In this document: one piece after another, positions 52,081 to 61,904 of the stretch
Layout of the letters: every line of letters begins with the position of its first letter
How positions within the stretch are numbered: position 1 is the first letter of the stretch
DNA from: Rhodocyclaceae bacterium
GTDB lineage: Bacteria; Pseudomonadota; Gammaproteobacteria; Burkholderiales; Rhodocyclaceae
Assembly (NCBI GenBank): GCA_016718525.1
Contig: JADKDD010000001.1
Coordinates: forward strand, 620,001-684,000
DNA length: 64,000 nt
Reading direction: 5' to 3'
Position numbers and translations under genes: made by a program
Notes under the pieces: generated by a model
The model's input: the letters and a program-made list of their open reading frames with translations, nothing else
Database searches by the model: none
Told to the model about the DNA's origin: nothing

Positions 52081-53771
52081 GGCCCAGACTGTGTAAAAAA
52101 ACGAATTTGCGACTGAGCCGATAGCGTAGCTGGGGCAGGCCTAATGTTTTGTCCAATAGCCGCGCAAACGTCATCAAATAGGCCCTTTCGGTCCTGTGAT
52201 TAGTTTTGGAGAAGGCCGCGAGCCACAAGCTGGAAAGCGTTTCGCAAAAAGACTTGGGCATTACGCCCGAATCGCCTGCATCAGTTCCAACGGGCCAAGA
52301 ATCCGCATCATCCGTTTGAGGTTGTATGCAAGGACGTGTAGGCTCATCTCCGTCCGGACGTTAGAGAGCGTCTTTGTAAGGAAGTGCGCGGCGCCCATCC
52401 ATGACTTAATTGTTCCAAATGGATGCTCCACCGTTTTTCGTCGAATGCGCATGGCATCGGGCGCCTGATCCAATCGGCTTTGCATGACCTCGAGAACCTC
52501 CTCGTGTTCCCATCGGCTAACACGCCGGTAATCACTAGGCGTACATTGCTCGCGATTTGAACACCGTGGGCAATGCGAACTCCAGTAGCGATGCAACGTC
52601 AAACCTCGTTCGACACCAGAGAAGCGCCAAATCAAGCGCTGTCCAGCTGGACATGTATATTCATTTGCTTCGGGGTCATAGATGAAGTCGGCCTTGTCGT
52701 ATCGTCCGTCTGCTTTGGCGGATGAGGTTGTTGTCTTCGGCACAATCGCGGTTATACCGGCATCGTCGCACGCCAGAATTTCCGTTCCCTTGTAGTAGCC
52801 TCGGTCCGCGATTACAGTCAGATTCTCGATACCTGTCTCGCTCCGGGCAAGCTTCGCCATTGTCGATAGCTGATCCCGATCAATTCCTTCATTGATGACC
52901 TCATGGGCCACAATCAGATGATGTGTAGCATCGACGGCAGTTTGTACGTTGTACCCAACGATTCCCGTACCACGCGTCTTCATTGAACGAGCATCCGGGT
53001 CTGTCAGCGATATTTGATGATCAGATGATTCGTTGAGTAAGACCTCGATGGCTTTCAGTTTTACCATCTGCTCCCTGAGCGTCTTGATCTTGTCGTTGAG
53101 TCGGAGTGTCTTTGCCTGAGCAATTTCCGGTTCGTGACGATCTGCTGTATCGAGATCGACCAGATAGCGATTAATGCTGCCCTCAATCTCTTCCATGCGA
53201 CGCTGAAGTTTTGCACTGGTGAAGTTGTTGTCTCGATTATTGGCCGCTTTGAACTTACTGCCATCAATGGTGATAACAGCATCAGCAAAAAGCCCAAGCT
53301 TCTGGCACATCACCACAAACTGGCGGCATACACGCCGGATCGCTTTGCCATTGTCCTTGCGGAAGTTAGCGATGGTCTTGTGGTCCGGCATCAATCGTTC
53401 CGTGAGCCACATCAGTTCGACATTACGTTGCGCTTCGCGCTCTAGCCTGCGACTGGATTGAATCCGATTGAGATAGCCGTAAATGTAAATCTTCAACAAT
53501 ACCGCCGGGTGATAGGACGGTCGCCCTGTAGCCGATGGTTTGACGCCAGAAAATTCCATCTCCGCCAAATCAAGCTCTTCAACGAAGACATCCACGACAC
53601 GAACCGGATTGTCTTCCACAATGTAATCATCAAGTGATTCCGGAAGCAACATTCCCTGGGTTCTGCTCACGCCCTCAACAAATCGTTTCATCCCAAAACC
53701 TCAGAAATATTCTCTTGGCTTATATCGGGATGCCTTACGTAATCTCAAGTCGTTTTTACACAGTCTGGGCC
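52081..53771. mobile_element. IS1182-family insertion sequence
   Basis: About 1.69 kb bounded by inverted repeats: GGCCCAGACTGTGTAAAAA at 52081-52099 and its reverse complement ending at 53771. One transposase gene on the minus strand. No target duplication is obvious (flanks CTTCT and GACAA). Confidence 0.85.
52261..53691 (-). CDS. IS1182-family transposase
   Basis: 476 residues: N-terminal DUF772 helix region (GRPSYHPAVLLKIYIYGYLN), DDE catalytic domain with VITIDGSKFKA, GYNVQTAVDATHHLIVAHEV and IADRGYYKGTEI, then a Cys-rich C-terminal patch (CPRCSNREQC) and VEHPFGTIKSWMG with the likely Glu. Intact and in one frame, so the IS may be active. Confidence 0.92.
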   Translation of the reverse strand: MKRFVEGVSRTQGMLLPESLDDYIVEDNPVRVVDVFVEELDLAEMEFSGVKPSATGRPSYHPAVLLKIYIYGYLNRIQSSRRLEREAQRNVELMWLTERLMPDHKTIANFRKDNGKAIRRVCRQFVVMCQKLGLFADAVITIDGSKFKAANNRDNNFTSAKLQRRMEEIEGSINRYLVDLDTADRHEPEIAQAKTLRLNDKIKTLREQMVKLKAIEVLLNESSDHQISLTDPDARSMKTRGTGIVGYNVQTAVDATHHLIVAHEVINEGIDRDQLSTMAKLARSETGIENLTVIADRGYYKGTEILACDDAGITAIVPKTTTSSAKADGRYDKADFIYDPEANEYTCPAGQRLIWRFSGVERGLTLHRYWSSHCPRCSNREQCTPSDYRRVSRWEHEEVLEVMQSRLDQAPDAMRIRRKTVEHPFGTIKSWMGAAHFLTKTLSNVRTEMSLHVLAYNLKRMMRILGPLELMQAIRA

Positions 53772-54002
53772 GACAAGACCCAGTGGGCATGATGCCAGTA
53801 ACCTGACGCTCACCAAAACTCGGGGTTTAGCCAACGGCGGCAAAGCGGCGGGGCGCCCTATGGGTCTTGTCGCCCTCAACGTAGTCATGGGGAAATGAAG
53901 ACCTGAAGTTCACTGATTAGCTTTAAGTAGGAGAATCCGCGATGGCAGTAAAGGGCAAAGCAATCCCTTCAAATTTCCAAGACAAACGTAGAGAGTATCC
54001 AA
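53772..54002. other. Junction right of the IS, with an imperfect inverted repeat
   Basis: GACAAGACCCAGTGGGC at 53772-53788 mirrors GCCCTATGGGTCTTGTC at about 53855-53871. A 45-codon frame starts at 53942 (MAVKGKAIPSNFQDKRREYP) with AGGAG upstream and runs to 54079 across the antitoxin end; it may be a gene fragment. Confidence 0.4.
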
Positions 54003-54332
54003 TCAAGCGTGGGCGTGATGCTCCGGTTCGACCGACAGTCGCATGCCTACTGTTTTTAGGACAGCAAGCAACGTCTTGAGCGTAGGGTTACCCTTTGGCG
54101 ACAGTGTGCGATACAGTGATTCGCGGCTAATACCGGCTTCAGCCGCCACCGCACCGAGCCCACCATAGGCTTCCGCAACGGTACGCAGGGCCAGTAAGCC
54201 AGCAGCTCGATCATCGGGATTGTCGAGCGATTCCATTGCAGCCTTCAGGTACTCGACCGCCAGCTCGTGATCTGCGCGCAGTTCGGCGACTTCTCGCTCG
54301 TGGTGTGACACAACACCATTTAGTTTGCTCAT
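54003..54332 (-). CDS. HI1420-type antitoxin (HTH)
   Basis: 109 residues from the ATG at 54332 (MSKLNGVV; a longer frame begins at 54359 inside the toxin gene). C-terminal helix-turn-helix (GGLGAVAAEAGISRESLYRT, NPTLKTLLAVLKTVGMRL), typical of the addiction-module antidotes paired with HI1419-type toxins. Start overlaps the toxin stop (ATGA). Confidence 0.82.
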   Translation of the reverse strand: MSKLNGVVSHHEREVAELRADHELAVEYLKAAMESLDNPDDRAAGLLALRTVAEAYGGLGAVAAEAGISRESLYRTLSPKGNPTLKTLLAVLKTVGMRLSVEPEHHAHA

Positions 54333-54652
54333 GATTGCCTCCGTTTCCACTTTGACCACAATTCCTTAGCTCGTTTGATGTCCGCTTTCTGGCTTCCCTT
54401 ATCACCGCCGCAGAGCAGGATGACGAAAGCCTTTCCGTGCCTGGCGCAATACACCCGATAACCAGCTCCGATATGGACGCGCAGTTCAATCACCCCATCA
54501 CCCACAGGTTCGCTGTCACCAAAGTTACCGGCCTGCACTTGCCTCAAACGAACACGGATTCGGGCTTGGGCAACCTTGTCGCGCACCGTGTCCAGCCAAA
54601 GGGTAAACGGTTCGCTACCATCTTCATGCTGATACCGGAAAATTTCAACCAT
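54329..54652 (-). CDS. HI1419-type (RelE/HigB superfamily) toxin
   Basis: 107 residues: FTLWLDTVRDKVAQARIRVRL, ELRVHIGAGYRVYCARHGKA and LLCGGDKGSQKADIKRAKEL match the Gp49-like/TIGR02683 killer protein. Expected to act as a ribosome-dependent mRNA nuclease. Toxin precedes antitoxin, the usual order for this type. Confidence 0.85.
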   Translation of the reverse strand: MVEIFRYQHEDGSEPFTLWLDTVRDKVAQARIRVRLRQVQAGNFGDSEPVGDGVIELRVHIGAGYRVYCARHGKAFVILLCGGDKGSQKADIKRAKELWSKWKRRQS

Positions 54653-55099
54653 GAGGAAATTGTAGCTTAAAAGCTACTTATGGTGTTAATGCCGACTATC
54701 GGCAGGGTGTGTAGAAGTACGCCAAATTAATCTCCGAGACACCTCCGGCTAGTCTGGCCGGCGCCCCGGAAATCTATCAGACCGCAGTAGACTGCACCGA
54801 GACGGTCGCGTAACCGAACCGGACGGGCGCTTTATGAAATCCGGTCGCGTACGATTTCGAAAATCTAAGGCAGCTTTCGGGGGTGCTGCGGCCAAGGGAG
54901 TTAATCGCGCTCCACTGAAGAGTAAAACTTGATTGAGCGGCGTCTCTAGCTATGTTTGTGGGACACAGGTGGTCTTCGAAGATTAAATGGGCCCGAATCA
55001 TGACAGATCGGCCAATCGGTGGCCAAATTTCGATTTATTCAACAACGCTGATAAAAGGCATGAGGTCTTTCTGGCAAACGGCGTGAAAAAGGGCTGATC
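54653..55099. repeat. Non-coding stretch with dispersed repeat copy 2
   Basis: No gene is visible. AAGGCAGCTTTCGGGGGTGC at 54867-54886 and the following CTGCGGCCAAGGG match the core of the repeat at 33966-34013. Confidence 0.55.
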
Positions 55100-55321
55100 A
55101 TGGAGCGCACCAACGCAGAACACTATTGGCACGGCAACATATCCCGCATCCGTATAGCGATGGAAAAATTACAAGACGCTATCGCCCGGCACAAAAAAGT
55201 CGAGTGCTTTGAGCATATGCAAGTCATTGACAGCAGTCTTGCTTCTTTACGCTCGTCAATCCGTGAAAACATGGATGGTCCGGCGGATCAGCCAATGAAG
55301 CGCAGGGAAACCGACCGATAG
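55100..55321 (+). CDS. 73-residue hypothetical protein
   Basis: MERTNAEHYWHGNISRIRIA...; helical and charged, with AAGGG about nine bases before the ATG. Amphipathic segments (MEKLQDAIARHKKVECFEHM) suggest a helical bundle. No family recognised and no neighbour to support it. Confidence 0.35.
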   Translation: MERTNAEHYWHGNISRIRIAMEKLQDAIARHKKVECFEHMQVIDSSLASLRSSIRENMDGPADQPMKRRETDR

Positions 55322-55860
55322 CGGCAAACGCTCCGCATCTGACACCTCACGCGATAGTCGCAAGCCTGGCAACCTTTCGCGTACGCTCAAGACGATGTCG
55401 CACTATGGCATTGTCGAAATGAAGCGAGAGCGAAACCATGTGCACCCGGTTGCCAAAGCGGCCGAGTTCAGAATCGTCGCGTAGCTGCCAAAGCGGGTTT
55501 GCTACCGTGAACTGTTCATGACTGAACATCGGAGCGCGACGGGCACCACCGGCGGGTTGAGACTTTGGAGGCGACAGTCGGGTTGCAAAACCCGATCAGC
55601 GTTTTCAGAATCGAGCATTGATAGAACCCTCGGAAACGTATGGCGGCTTCCGGGGGTGCTGCGGCCAGTGGCGTCAGTCCCCGCGCCGCGCCACAACAAA
55701 TTCACCCCGACTGTCGGCTGACCAAACGCTGGCTGCCTCCACTCGGGGTACTGAAGCTATTGACCGATTGTGAAAGCTGACGCCCACCGTCGAGTTAGCC
55801 AGCCTAGTGCGGCTGTATGCTCGAGATTTTCCTTGCACGCTGGATTGGGTGGTTTTCTTG
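55322..55860. repeat. Non-coding stretch with dispersed repeat copy 3
   Basis: 55599-55671 matches copy 1 over about 70 bases (GCGTTTTCAGAATCG, CGGAAACGTA, GGCTTCCGGGGGTGCTGCGG). No gene is visible. Confidence 0.6.
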
Positions 55861-56337
55861 CTACTTTATTGCGATCTCGATCGGCACTGCATCCAGCGGC
55901 GATTCAAAAGCAATGAAGAGAACACATGGATCAGCGCTTGCGCAGAACCCCTTGTGCGCTAGTTTGGCGGGCCCATACGCGTAAGTACCCGGTTTGAGGA
56001 CGGCCGTCTTCTGGCCGTCATAGGTGACATGAAGCTCACCTGCTACCAGCACCATGCGCTCCGCCGAAGTATGCCAATGAAGAGGGAGAGTCGACTTGGC
56101 TGGCAATTTGAAGAAAACGTCCACGTTGTCTTTTGCAGGATCGCCGTGAAGAACAGCAATGCCGCATCCTTTGGGCAAGAACGGTGGGCAGGGCCCCCAC
56201 TTAAGCTGAGGATCATCGTGCGCCAACGCAAGTGCCTGCTCAGCAACCGGTGTTTGTGCGTACGCGAAGGAACCGGCGAGGCTCAACAAAAACAACGAAC
56301 CTACCTGTAAGCAACGAACAATGGCTAGTTTACCCAT
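55861..56337 (-). CDS. Secreted single-domain cupin protein
   Basis: 158 residues from the ATG at 56337 (AGGAG nine bases upstream). Signal peptide LVGSLFLLSLAGSFAYA-like (VGSLFLLSLAGSFAYAQ). Cupin motifs LPLHWHTSAERMVLVAGELH and PGTYAYGPAKLAHKGFC supply His metal ligands. Substrate unknown. Follows two thioesterase genes on the same strand. Confidence 0.75.
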   Translation of the reverse strand: MGKLAIVRCLQVGSLFLLSLAGSFAYAQTPVAEQALALAHDDPQLKWGPCPPFLPKGCGIAVLHGDPAKDNVDVFFKLPAKSTLPLHWHTSAERMVLVAGELHVTYDGQKTAVLKPGTYAYGPAKLAHKGFCASADPCVLFIAFESPLDAVPIEIAIK

Positions 56338-56456
56338 GACGCATTTCTCCTCTTGGCTGACGGTGATATTCGGTGTAATTGCTGCCGTAAAAAGCATCGC
56401 CGCTGAATATACCTTGCCCGCATAAACCTTGACCAGTGGAGCGACAATGGGGTTGA

Positions 56457-56891
56457 TCATGTCTTGTTCTCGTTTTCATTGCGGCCAACAAGAAAAAGGA
56501 ACCGGCCGATGCAAACCAGCTTGCCTTCAAGTCGTAACTGAACGGATACGGTGGTAATGCGCCGACCGGCCCGCACGATATTGGGTATTGCCTGCAAGGT
56601 TCCCTCAAAAGCCGGCCGCAGGTAATCAAAGGTCATCGTCGAGCATAAGGACACCTCATCATCGCCGCGCTGGCGGGCCAGATGGGCTGCTGCGGTCACT
56701 TCACCAAAGCTCGCAAGAATGCCGCCATGAAATGTTCGGATCATGGGATTCCCGATATGCGAATCACGGAAATCCATAAAGTACCGTGTTTCTCCGTTCA
56801 GCGTTTCCTCGCGAAAGCCGAGAAAATCGACAAAAGGCTCGTAACACAGTCTCATGATGGGTGCCTCTGCGCTAATGGGCTTTGCACTCAT
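56457..56891 (-). CDS. Hotdog-fold thioesterase (PaaI-like), copy 1
   Basis: 144 residues with IRTFHGGILASFGEVTAAAH, YLRPAFEGTLQAIPNIVRAG and a basic tail. Hydrolyses an acyl-CoA of unknown identity. Starts two bases after the preceding thioesterase stop, so the pair may act as a heteromer. Confidence 0.75.
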   Translation of the reverse strand: MSAKPISAEAPIMRLCYEPFVDFLGFREETLNGETRYFMDFRDSHIGNPMIRTFHGGILASFGEVTAAAHLARQRGDDEVSLCSTMTFDYLRPAFEGTLQAIPNIVRAGRRITTVSVQLRLEGKLVCIGRFLFLVGRNENENKT

Positions 56892-56893
56892 TG

Positions 56894-57355
56894 TCAGGAG
56901 CCTCCAGCTTCACTGTCCAAGGTGGGCCCCATGGTGCCGATGGCAAAAGAGCCGGCAACCATCGCCAACAGCTCACCACTGTCTTCTGCAAACGCGCGGC
57001 CGCTGATAAAGGCAACCGTATCAGTCTTGCCTATGCAGTCAACCACTGCTTTCAAACCGGCTGCGGGTGGAATGCTGCGCATAAAATCGACACGTAAATC
57101 AATAGTGGCAATCGGCTTTAATGAGCCCAGCGATGAAAAAATAGACAGTCCGCAGGTTGTATCAAGCAGTGTTACCAGCACACCTCTGTGCAGCGAACCC
57201 CTGCGATCAGACAACTGCTCAGAGAATGGCATGCTCATCTCGGCATGACCATCGTTAACAATGCCGATGTCAATTTTGAATGTATCGAACAAAGGGTGAT
57301 TAGTGCCAAAAAACGCTTTAGCCATCATGAGATGTGGAGCAATATTACTGTTCAT
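56894..57355 (-). CDS. Hotdog-fold thioesterase (PaaI-like), copy 2
   Basis: 153 residues with SDRRGSLHRGVLVTLLDTTCG (active-site helix) and IDLRVDFMRSIPPAAGLKA. Only distantly similar to the neighbouring copy. Part of a leftward group with the BtrH-like gene upstream and the cupin downstream. Confidence 0.75.
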   Translation of the reverse strand: MNSNIAPHLMMAKAFFGTNHPLFDTFKIDIGIVNDGHAEMSMPFSEQLSDRRGSLHRGVLVTLLDTTCGLSIFSSLGSLKPIATIDLRVDFMRSIPPAAGLKAVVDCIGKTDTVAFISGRAFAEDSGELLAMVAGSFAIGTMGPTLDSEAGGS

Positions 57356-57410
57356 TTTATGACCCCAGCCATCTCTGGCTGATTTTTTGGGAAGCGACTA
57401 GCAGCATGCC

Positions 57411-58382
57411 TCAGAACGCAAGGGCAGCATCTGCATAATTGCGTTCTGCTTTCATGACGGCAGAGATGGCGTCTGCAATGGCGGCATCAGGAAAGTGTGC
57501 GCCTTCAGAGGCTGACTTCAGGCACGCGGCTAATTCAGACCATGTTTTTTCGCTGGCCCTCATCAAGAGCGGGAGTCGATGTAGAAGTATACCTGCGTCA
57601 TAGTGAACCGCTTCGTCGAGGAACTCGGCATACATTTTCCGGAATCCACCACCTCCTGTTCCGCGCTTCTCTATGACTTGATAGGCAAACCGGGTTGTCC
57701 AGCGCCAATCGCCAGTTGCTTTCCAGCGACCAAGGTCAGCCAGCCAAGTTTCCAGTGCCGATATCCCATTCGCGGCCAATGCCTTGGCGTTGTAATGTAT
57801 TACGTTTGTGATTATCTCGGGAGTAATTTCCCCTTGAAACGAACCTGGCGTGAACATGTTGCCATGGTGAACAAACGGTGGCTGGGTAGAAAACCGTGCG
57901 CGGGTGAGGGCCTCCTCTGTGACAGACAATACATCGGGGCGCTCGGTGTCGGTAACCAGAACATCGCCCGTCTCCGGGTTTCTCGACCAGGCCGCTATGG
58001 CGTGGCCCGGAAAGTGGGTTGTGCTGCCGAAGTAGGGTAAATGAAAAATGTCTGTCAGCAAAAGAGTAGGGTGGCCCGCATCCAGACGATCACCAAGCAA
58101 TGCAACGGCAGACTCTGGCGACTCGAATGTTTTCCATTCGAATGGCACCCCGATGCTTTGAAACACGCGCTCTTCAAATCCCAGTGATCGTACATGCACT
58201 AAAAACGGTACGGGAGCATCAGTCAGATCCAGATAGGTAACGCCGAGGCCAGAGCCCAGTCCAAAACACATGGCTTCGGAAATATCCAGTCCGTTGAATT
58301 CAAGCAGATCACGAATTGCAGAGCTGGCACAATGCCGTCCAGCAGAGTGGGTTACTCGAGATTGGGTGGCACATTTACTCAT
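57411..58382 (-). CDS. BtrH-like (BtrH_N/DUF4872) protein
   Basis: 323 residues. N-terminal HCASSAIRDLLEFNGLDISE with a cysteine and FGLGSGLGVTYL, GHAIAAWSRN near residue 125, and a helical C-terminal domain match the butirosin BtrH N-terminal/DUF4872 pair. In BtrH the N-domain transfers an acyl group from a carrier protein to an amine; the acceptor here is unknown. 55 bases upstream of the thioesterase pair. Confidence 0.65.
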   Translation of the reverse strand: MSKCATQSRVTHSAGRHCASSAIRDLLEFNGLDISEAMCFGLGSGLGVTYLDLTDAPVPFLVHVRSLGFEERVFQSIGVPFEWKTFESPESAVALLGDRLDAGHPTLLLTDIFHLPYFGSTTHFPGHAIAAWSRNPETGDVLVTDTERPDVLSVTEEALTRARFSTQPPFVHHGNMFTPGSFQGEITPEIITNVIHYNAKALAANGISALETWLADLGRWKATGDWRWTTRFAYQVIEKRGTGGGGFRKMYAEFLDEAVHYDAGILLHRLPLLMRASEKTWSELAACLKSASEGAHFPDAAIADAISAVMKAERNYADAALAF

Positions 58383-58397
58383 TGGTTTTTGGCTTTT

Positions 58398-58847
58398 TCA
58401 TGGTGAAGGATAGGGAATCCAATATCCAATGGGCTTTCGGGGAGTATGACGGCCGCTGGGCACAGCCGCCAATCGCCGAGTCAGGCGTCGCGATTTGCAA
58501 AAATGCCAGCCGAATGACACCCCGCACGGCCTGGTGCAGGAAACGCCGCAAAAGGAAAGCGAATCCACACCATCGGGCGACCAACCGCTGTCGCCATGAC
58601 CTCGCAGATCAATCGCAAGCGCGTAATAACCGTGGTTGGCAATTGCCTCAGCAGTGTTCTTCCAGGCATGCCGCGTCTGCCCACCACCATGCAAAAGAAT
58701 CACTGGTGGATTGGCCGAGTCACCCCAGGCGTGGGCAGCGATCTCGATTCCGTCGTCCGTCGGAAAGCGCAGTTCGTCGTGTATGCGCGAAGCTTTTTCA
58801 TGATGATTTGAGCACTGCGCCGTTCTCTCCTTAATCTCGAAGTCCAA
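58398..58847 (-). pseudogene. Truncated alpha/beta hydrolase
   Basis: Residues 20-95 are a normal hydrolase start: VILLHGGGQTRHAW (oxyanion hole) and LAIDLRGHGDSGWSPDG. After about residue 95 the homology ends and the frame continues with unrelated Cys-rich sequence to 58398. The nucleophile elbow and catalytic His are missing, so it cannot be a functional hydrolase. Its start overlaps the end of the RND pump gene. Confidence 0.65.
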
Positions 58848-61800
58848 CGGCCAAACGCTTTTGTTGCAGGCGCGTCACCGCGTGTTCCACCAAGGAATAG
58901 ACCGCCGGCACCACCACCAAAGTGAGTAGCGTTGATGAAATCATTCCGCCGATCACCGCCACGGCCATGGGACCGTTGGTGTCTGCACCGGCGCCCACAC
59001 CAAGCGCTGCCGGGAGCAGCGCCAGAACGATGGTAAGTGAGGTCATCAGAACCGGGCGCATCCGAACTGGGCAGGCCTCCAGAAGCGCGGCGTCGATGTC
59101 AGCACCTTTTTGCCTCAATTGGTTGGTGAGATCGACTAGCAGAATGGAATTTTTTGCGACCAAACCAACCAGCAACACAAGTCCCACCATGGAGTAGATG
59201 TTCAGCGTATGTCCGGCGAGCCACAGAGCGGCACCGCCGCCGACGACAGCAAGTGGCTGTGCAACCATTACCACCAAAGGCTGCAGGAACGAGTTGAACT
59301 GACTCGCCAGCACCATGTACACCAGGACAATTGCCGTGACAAAGGCAAACAGCATGTAGCTCATCGTTTTGCCGAATTCCTCGGCCTGGCCAATCATTTG
59401 CACGGTATAGCCTGGCGTTAATAGCGGTGCCGCGATCCGCTGTACACGCCCCACGGCATCTGACATGCTCACCTTGGGTGCGCTGTAGAACTTCGCGGCG
59501 TATTGCAAATCAAACCCGCTGATTACCGCTGGGCCAAGTCGTCGTTCCATTTTGATGAGATTGTCCAAACGCACCATCTCACCATTCCCGGCGCGCAGGT
59601 AAATACGCGCCAAGTCTTCGGGATGCTGCAAACTGCCGTCAGCTGCTTTCAAGCGAATGTCGTAGCGCTCTGCATCGCCAGTGCGGTCATTGAAACGGGC
59701 GATGTCTAATCCGCCTGCGAGAATATTCACCGCTTGCGCGACATCGCGCGCCGAAAGACCGAGGCTTGTCACCCGCTCGCGGCTCAACGCTGTTTCGAGT
59801 TGCGGCAGATCCAGTTGCAATTCCAGATCCACCCTCCCCAGGCTCGGATCGCTAGCCAGTTCCTTGTTGAGGGCATTGGCGAGTTGGCCCACCTGATTCA
59901 AATCCGGACCGGCGAGAACAAATTGCAGGGGTTCGCCGCGCTGGCCACCTACAGTCGAGCGTGGCCCGGGAAAGGCCTCCACTCCGGGGATTGTCGCCAG
60001 TTCAACGCGCAGCACGTCTATCAGCTCCTGTTGCGTGATCGTGCGCTTATTCCAGGGGGCCATGGTGATATCAGCGAAGCCTTTATTGACTTGCCCTGTC
60101 TGGTCGGTGCCGATGGTGCTGAACGTACCAACGATTTCGGGATGCCGTGCCAGGACTGCCTCAATATCTCGCAGACGTGCATCGGCATACTCAATACCTG
60201 TTCCGAGGGGCGTCTTGAAGTTCACCAGAAAACGTCCCTCGTCCTGTACCGGCATGAAACCCCGCCGAGGTGTGCGAAGAACCAGCCGCTGCCAACCACG
60301 ACCGCCACGGTGATGGCGACCACCGTCCACCGGAAACGCAAGGCGCGGTCCAACAAAACGCGATAAACCGTATCCATGGCATGAAAGCCACGCTCCAGAA
60401 AGCTGGAGACACGACCGGTGGATGGTGTCACCCGCAGGTGTCGCGCGCACAGCATGGGTGTCAGAGTCAGGGCGACGAACAGCGAAACCAGCACCCCCGC
60501 ACTGACGACCACGGCAAATGCCTGAAAGAAACGCCCTATGATGCCGCCCATGAAGATAACCGGAGCAAATATCGCCACCAGTGTCAGCGAGGCGGCCATC
60601 ACCGCAAACTCGACTTCCCGTGTGCCATTCAAGGCTGCGCTTACGGGGTCGGAGTCGAGGTGTACACGATGACGGTAGATGTTCTCCAGCACCACTATCG
60701 CATCATCCACGACAACACCAATGAGCAGCAGCAAGCCAAGCAGGGTCATGGTATTGAAGGTGAAGCCGGCGAAATACATCACGGCCACCGCGCCCAGCAA
60801 AGACACCGGGATGGCCATGGCTACGATCAGAGTGGAGCGCAGATTGAGCAGGAAGAGCCAGACCACCAGCGCGGTGAATAGCGTCCCGGTCAGGAGGTGT
60901 TCTTCGAGTGCGGCGACAATTTCCCGGATCAGGCTCGCGTCATTGCTTGCGACCGACAAGGTCATGCCAGCAGGAAGTTGCGGAATGATTTCCCGTTCCA
61001 GACGGCGCTCCACCTCGTTGGCGACGGCAACGGCGTTGGATCCACTCACTTTCACCACGCCGATGCCCACGGCCGGTTTGCCCATATAGCGTGCCAGTTG
61101 CCGGTTGTCCGCCAGCCCATCTTCCACCGTCGCGATGTCGGCGAGGCGGATGGGTGCCCCGCCCCGATAGGCCACGATCAGTTTTTCAAGTTCGGGGCAC
61201 TGTGAAACTCCAGGTCAAGCTTGATCAGATCTTCGTGCTTGCCACCCACCAGAAAGCCACCCGGCAAACGTACGTGTTCGGCATCGAAGGCACGCGTCAC
61301 GTCCTGGATCGTGATGCCTTGGCCCGCCATGCGTTCCGGGTCCAGACTGACCCGCAGGGTGCGTTCTCTATCGCCCCCAAGACGTACCTCGCCCACTCCG
61401 TTAACCGTTTCCAGCCGCTTCTTGATGACGTTACGGGCATATTGATTAAGCTGTTGCGGCGTGCGATCCCCTTGCAATGCCAGCCAAATGATCGGCGTCG
61501 CACCGATCTCGACTTTTGCCACGATCGGTGGCTTGGCTTCGCGAGGCAGCCGATTGAGCACTTGATTGACCTTGGCCTGCACTTCATTGAAGGCTGCGCC
61601 GAGGTCCTTCTCCATCGCGAATCGAACGCTGATGAGCGAGACCCCCGGATGCCGAGGTTGATTCCACGTGTTCTATGCCAGGAACGCTATTGACGGCTGA
61701 CTCAATGACCTTGGTAATGCTGGAATTCACAATCTCCGGGTCACCACCGGGCAGGGCAGTGGTAATGGAAATCATGGGGAAATCAATGTTGGGGTAACGA

Positions 61801-61904
61801 TCGACACCGATGCGCTGAAAACTGATCAGACCAAACAGGACCAGCACCCCCGACAGCATGTACGCCAGCACGTGGCGCTTTACGGAAAGTTCCGGCAGAT
61901 TCAT
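58831..61904 (-). pseudogene. RND multidrug efflux pump with three frameshifts
   Basis: A HAE1-family inner-membrane pump of about 1020 residues, spread over four frames: 61904 to ~61620 (LSVKRHVLAYMLSGVLVLFG, first helix), ~61615-61180, ~61175-60270 (VVDDAIVVLENIYRH, with the family's charged TM4 region) and ~60250-58831 (ILLVDLTNQLRQKGADID, GLVAKNSILL). Each break is one base in a run of G or C (near 61640, 61195 and 60262). Apart from these breaks the protein is complete, so sequencing error is as likely as decay. Start overlaps the adaptor stop (ATGA). Confidence 0.8.

Noticed and set aside
53772..53880. Possible integron attC-like site next to the IS
   Set aside because: The imperfect inverted repeat lacks the GTTRRRY/RYYYAAC core sequences and there is no integron integrase.
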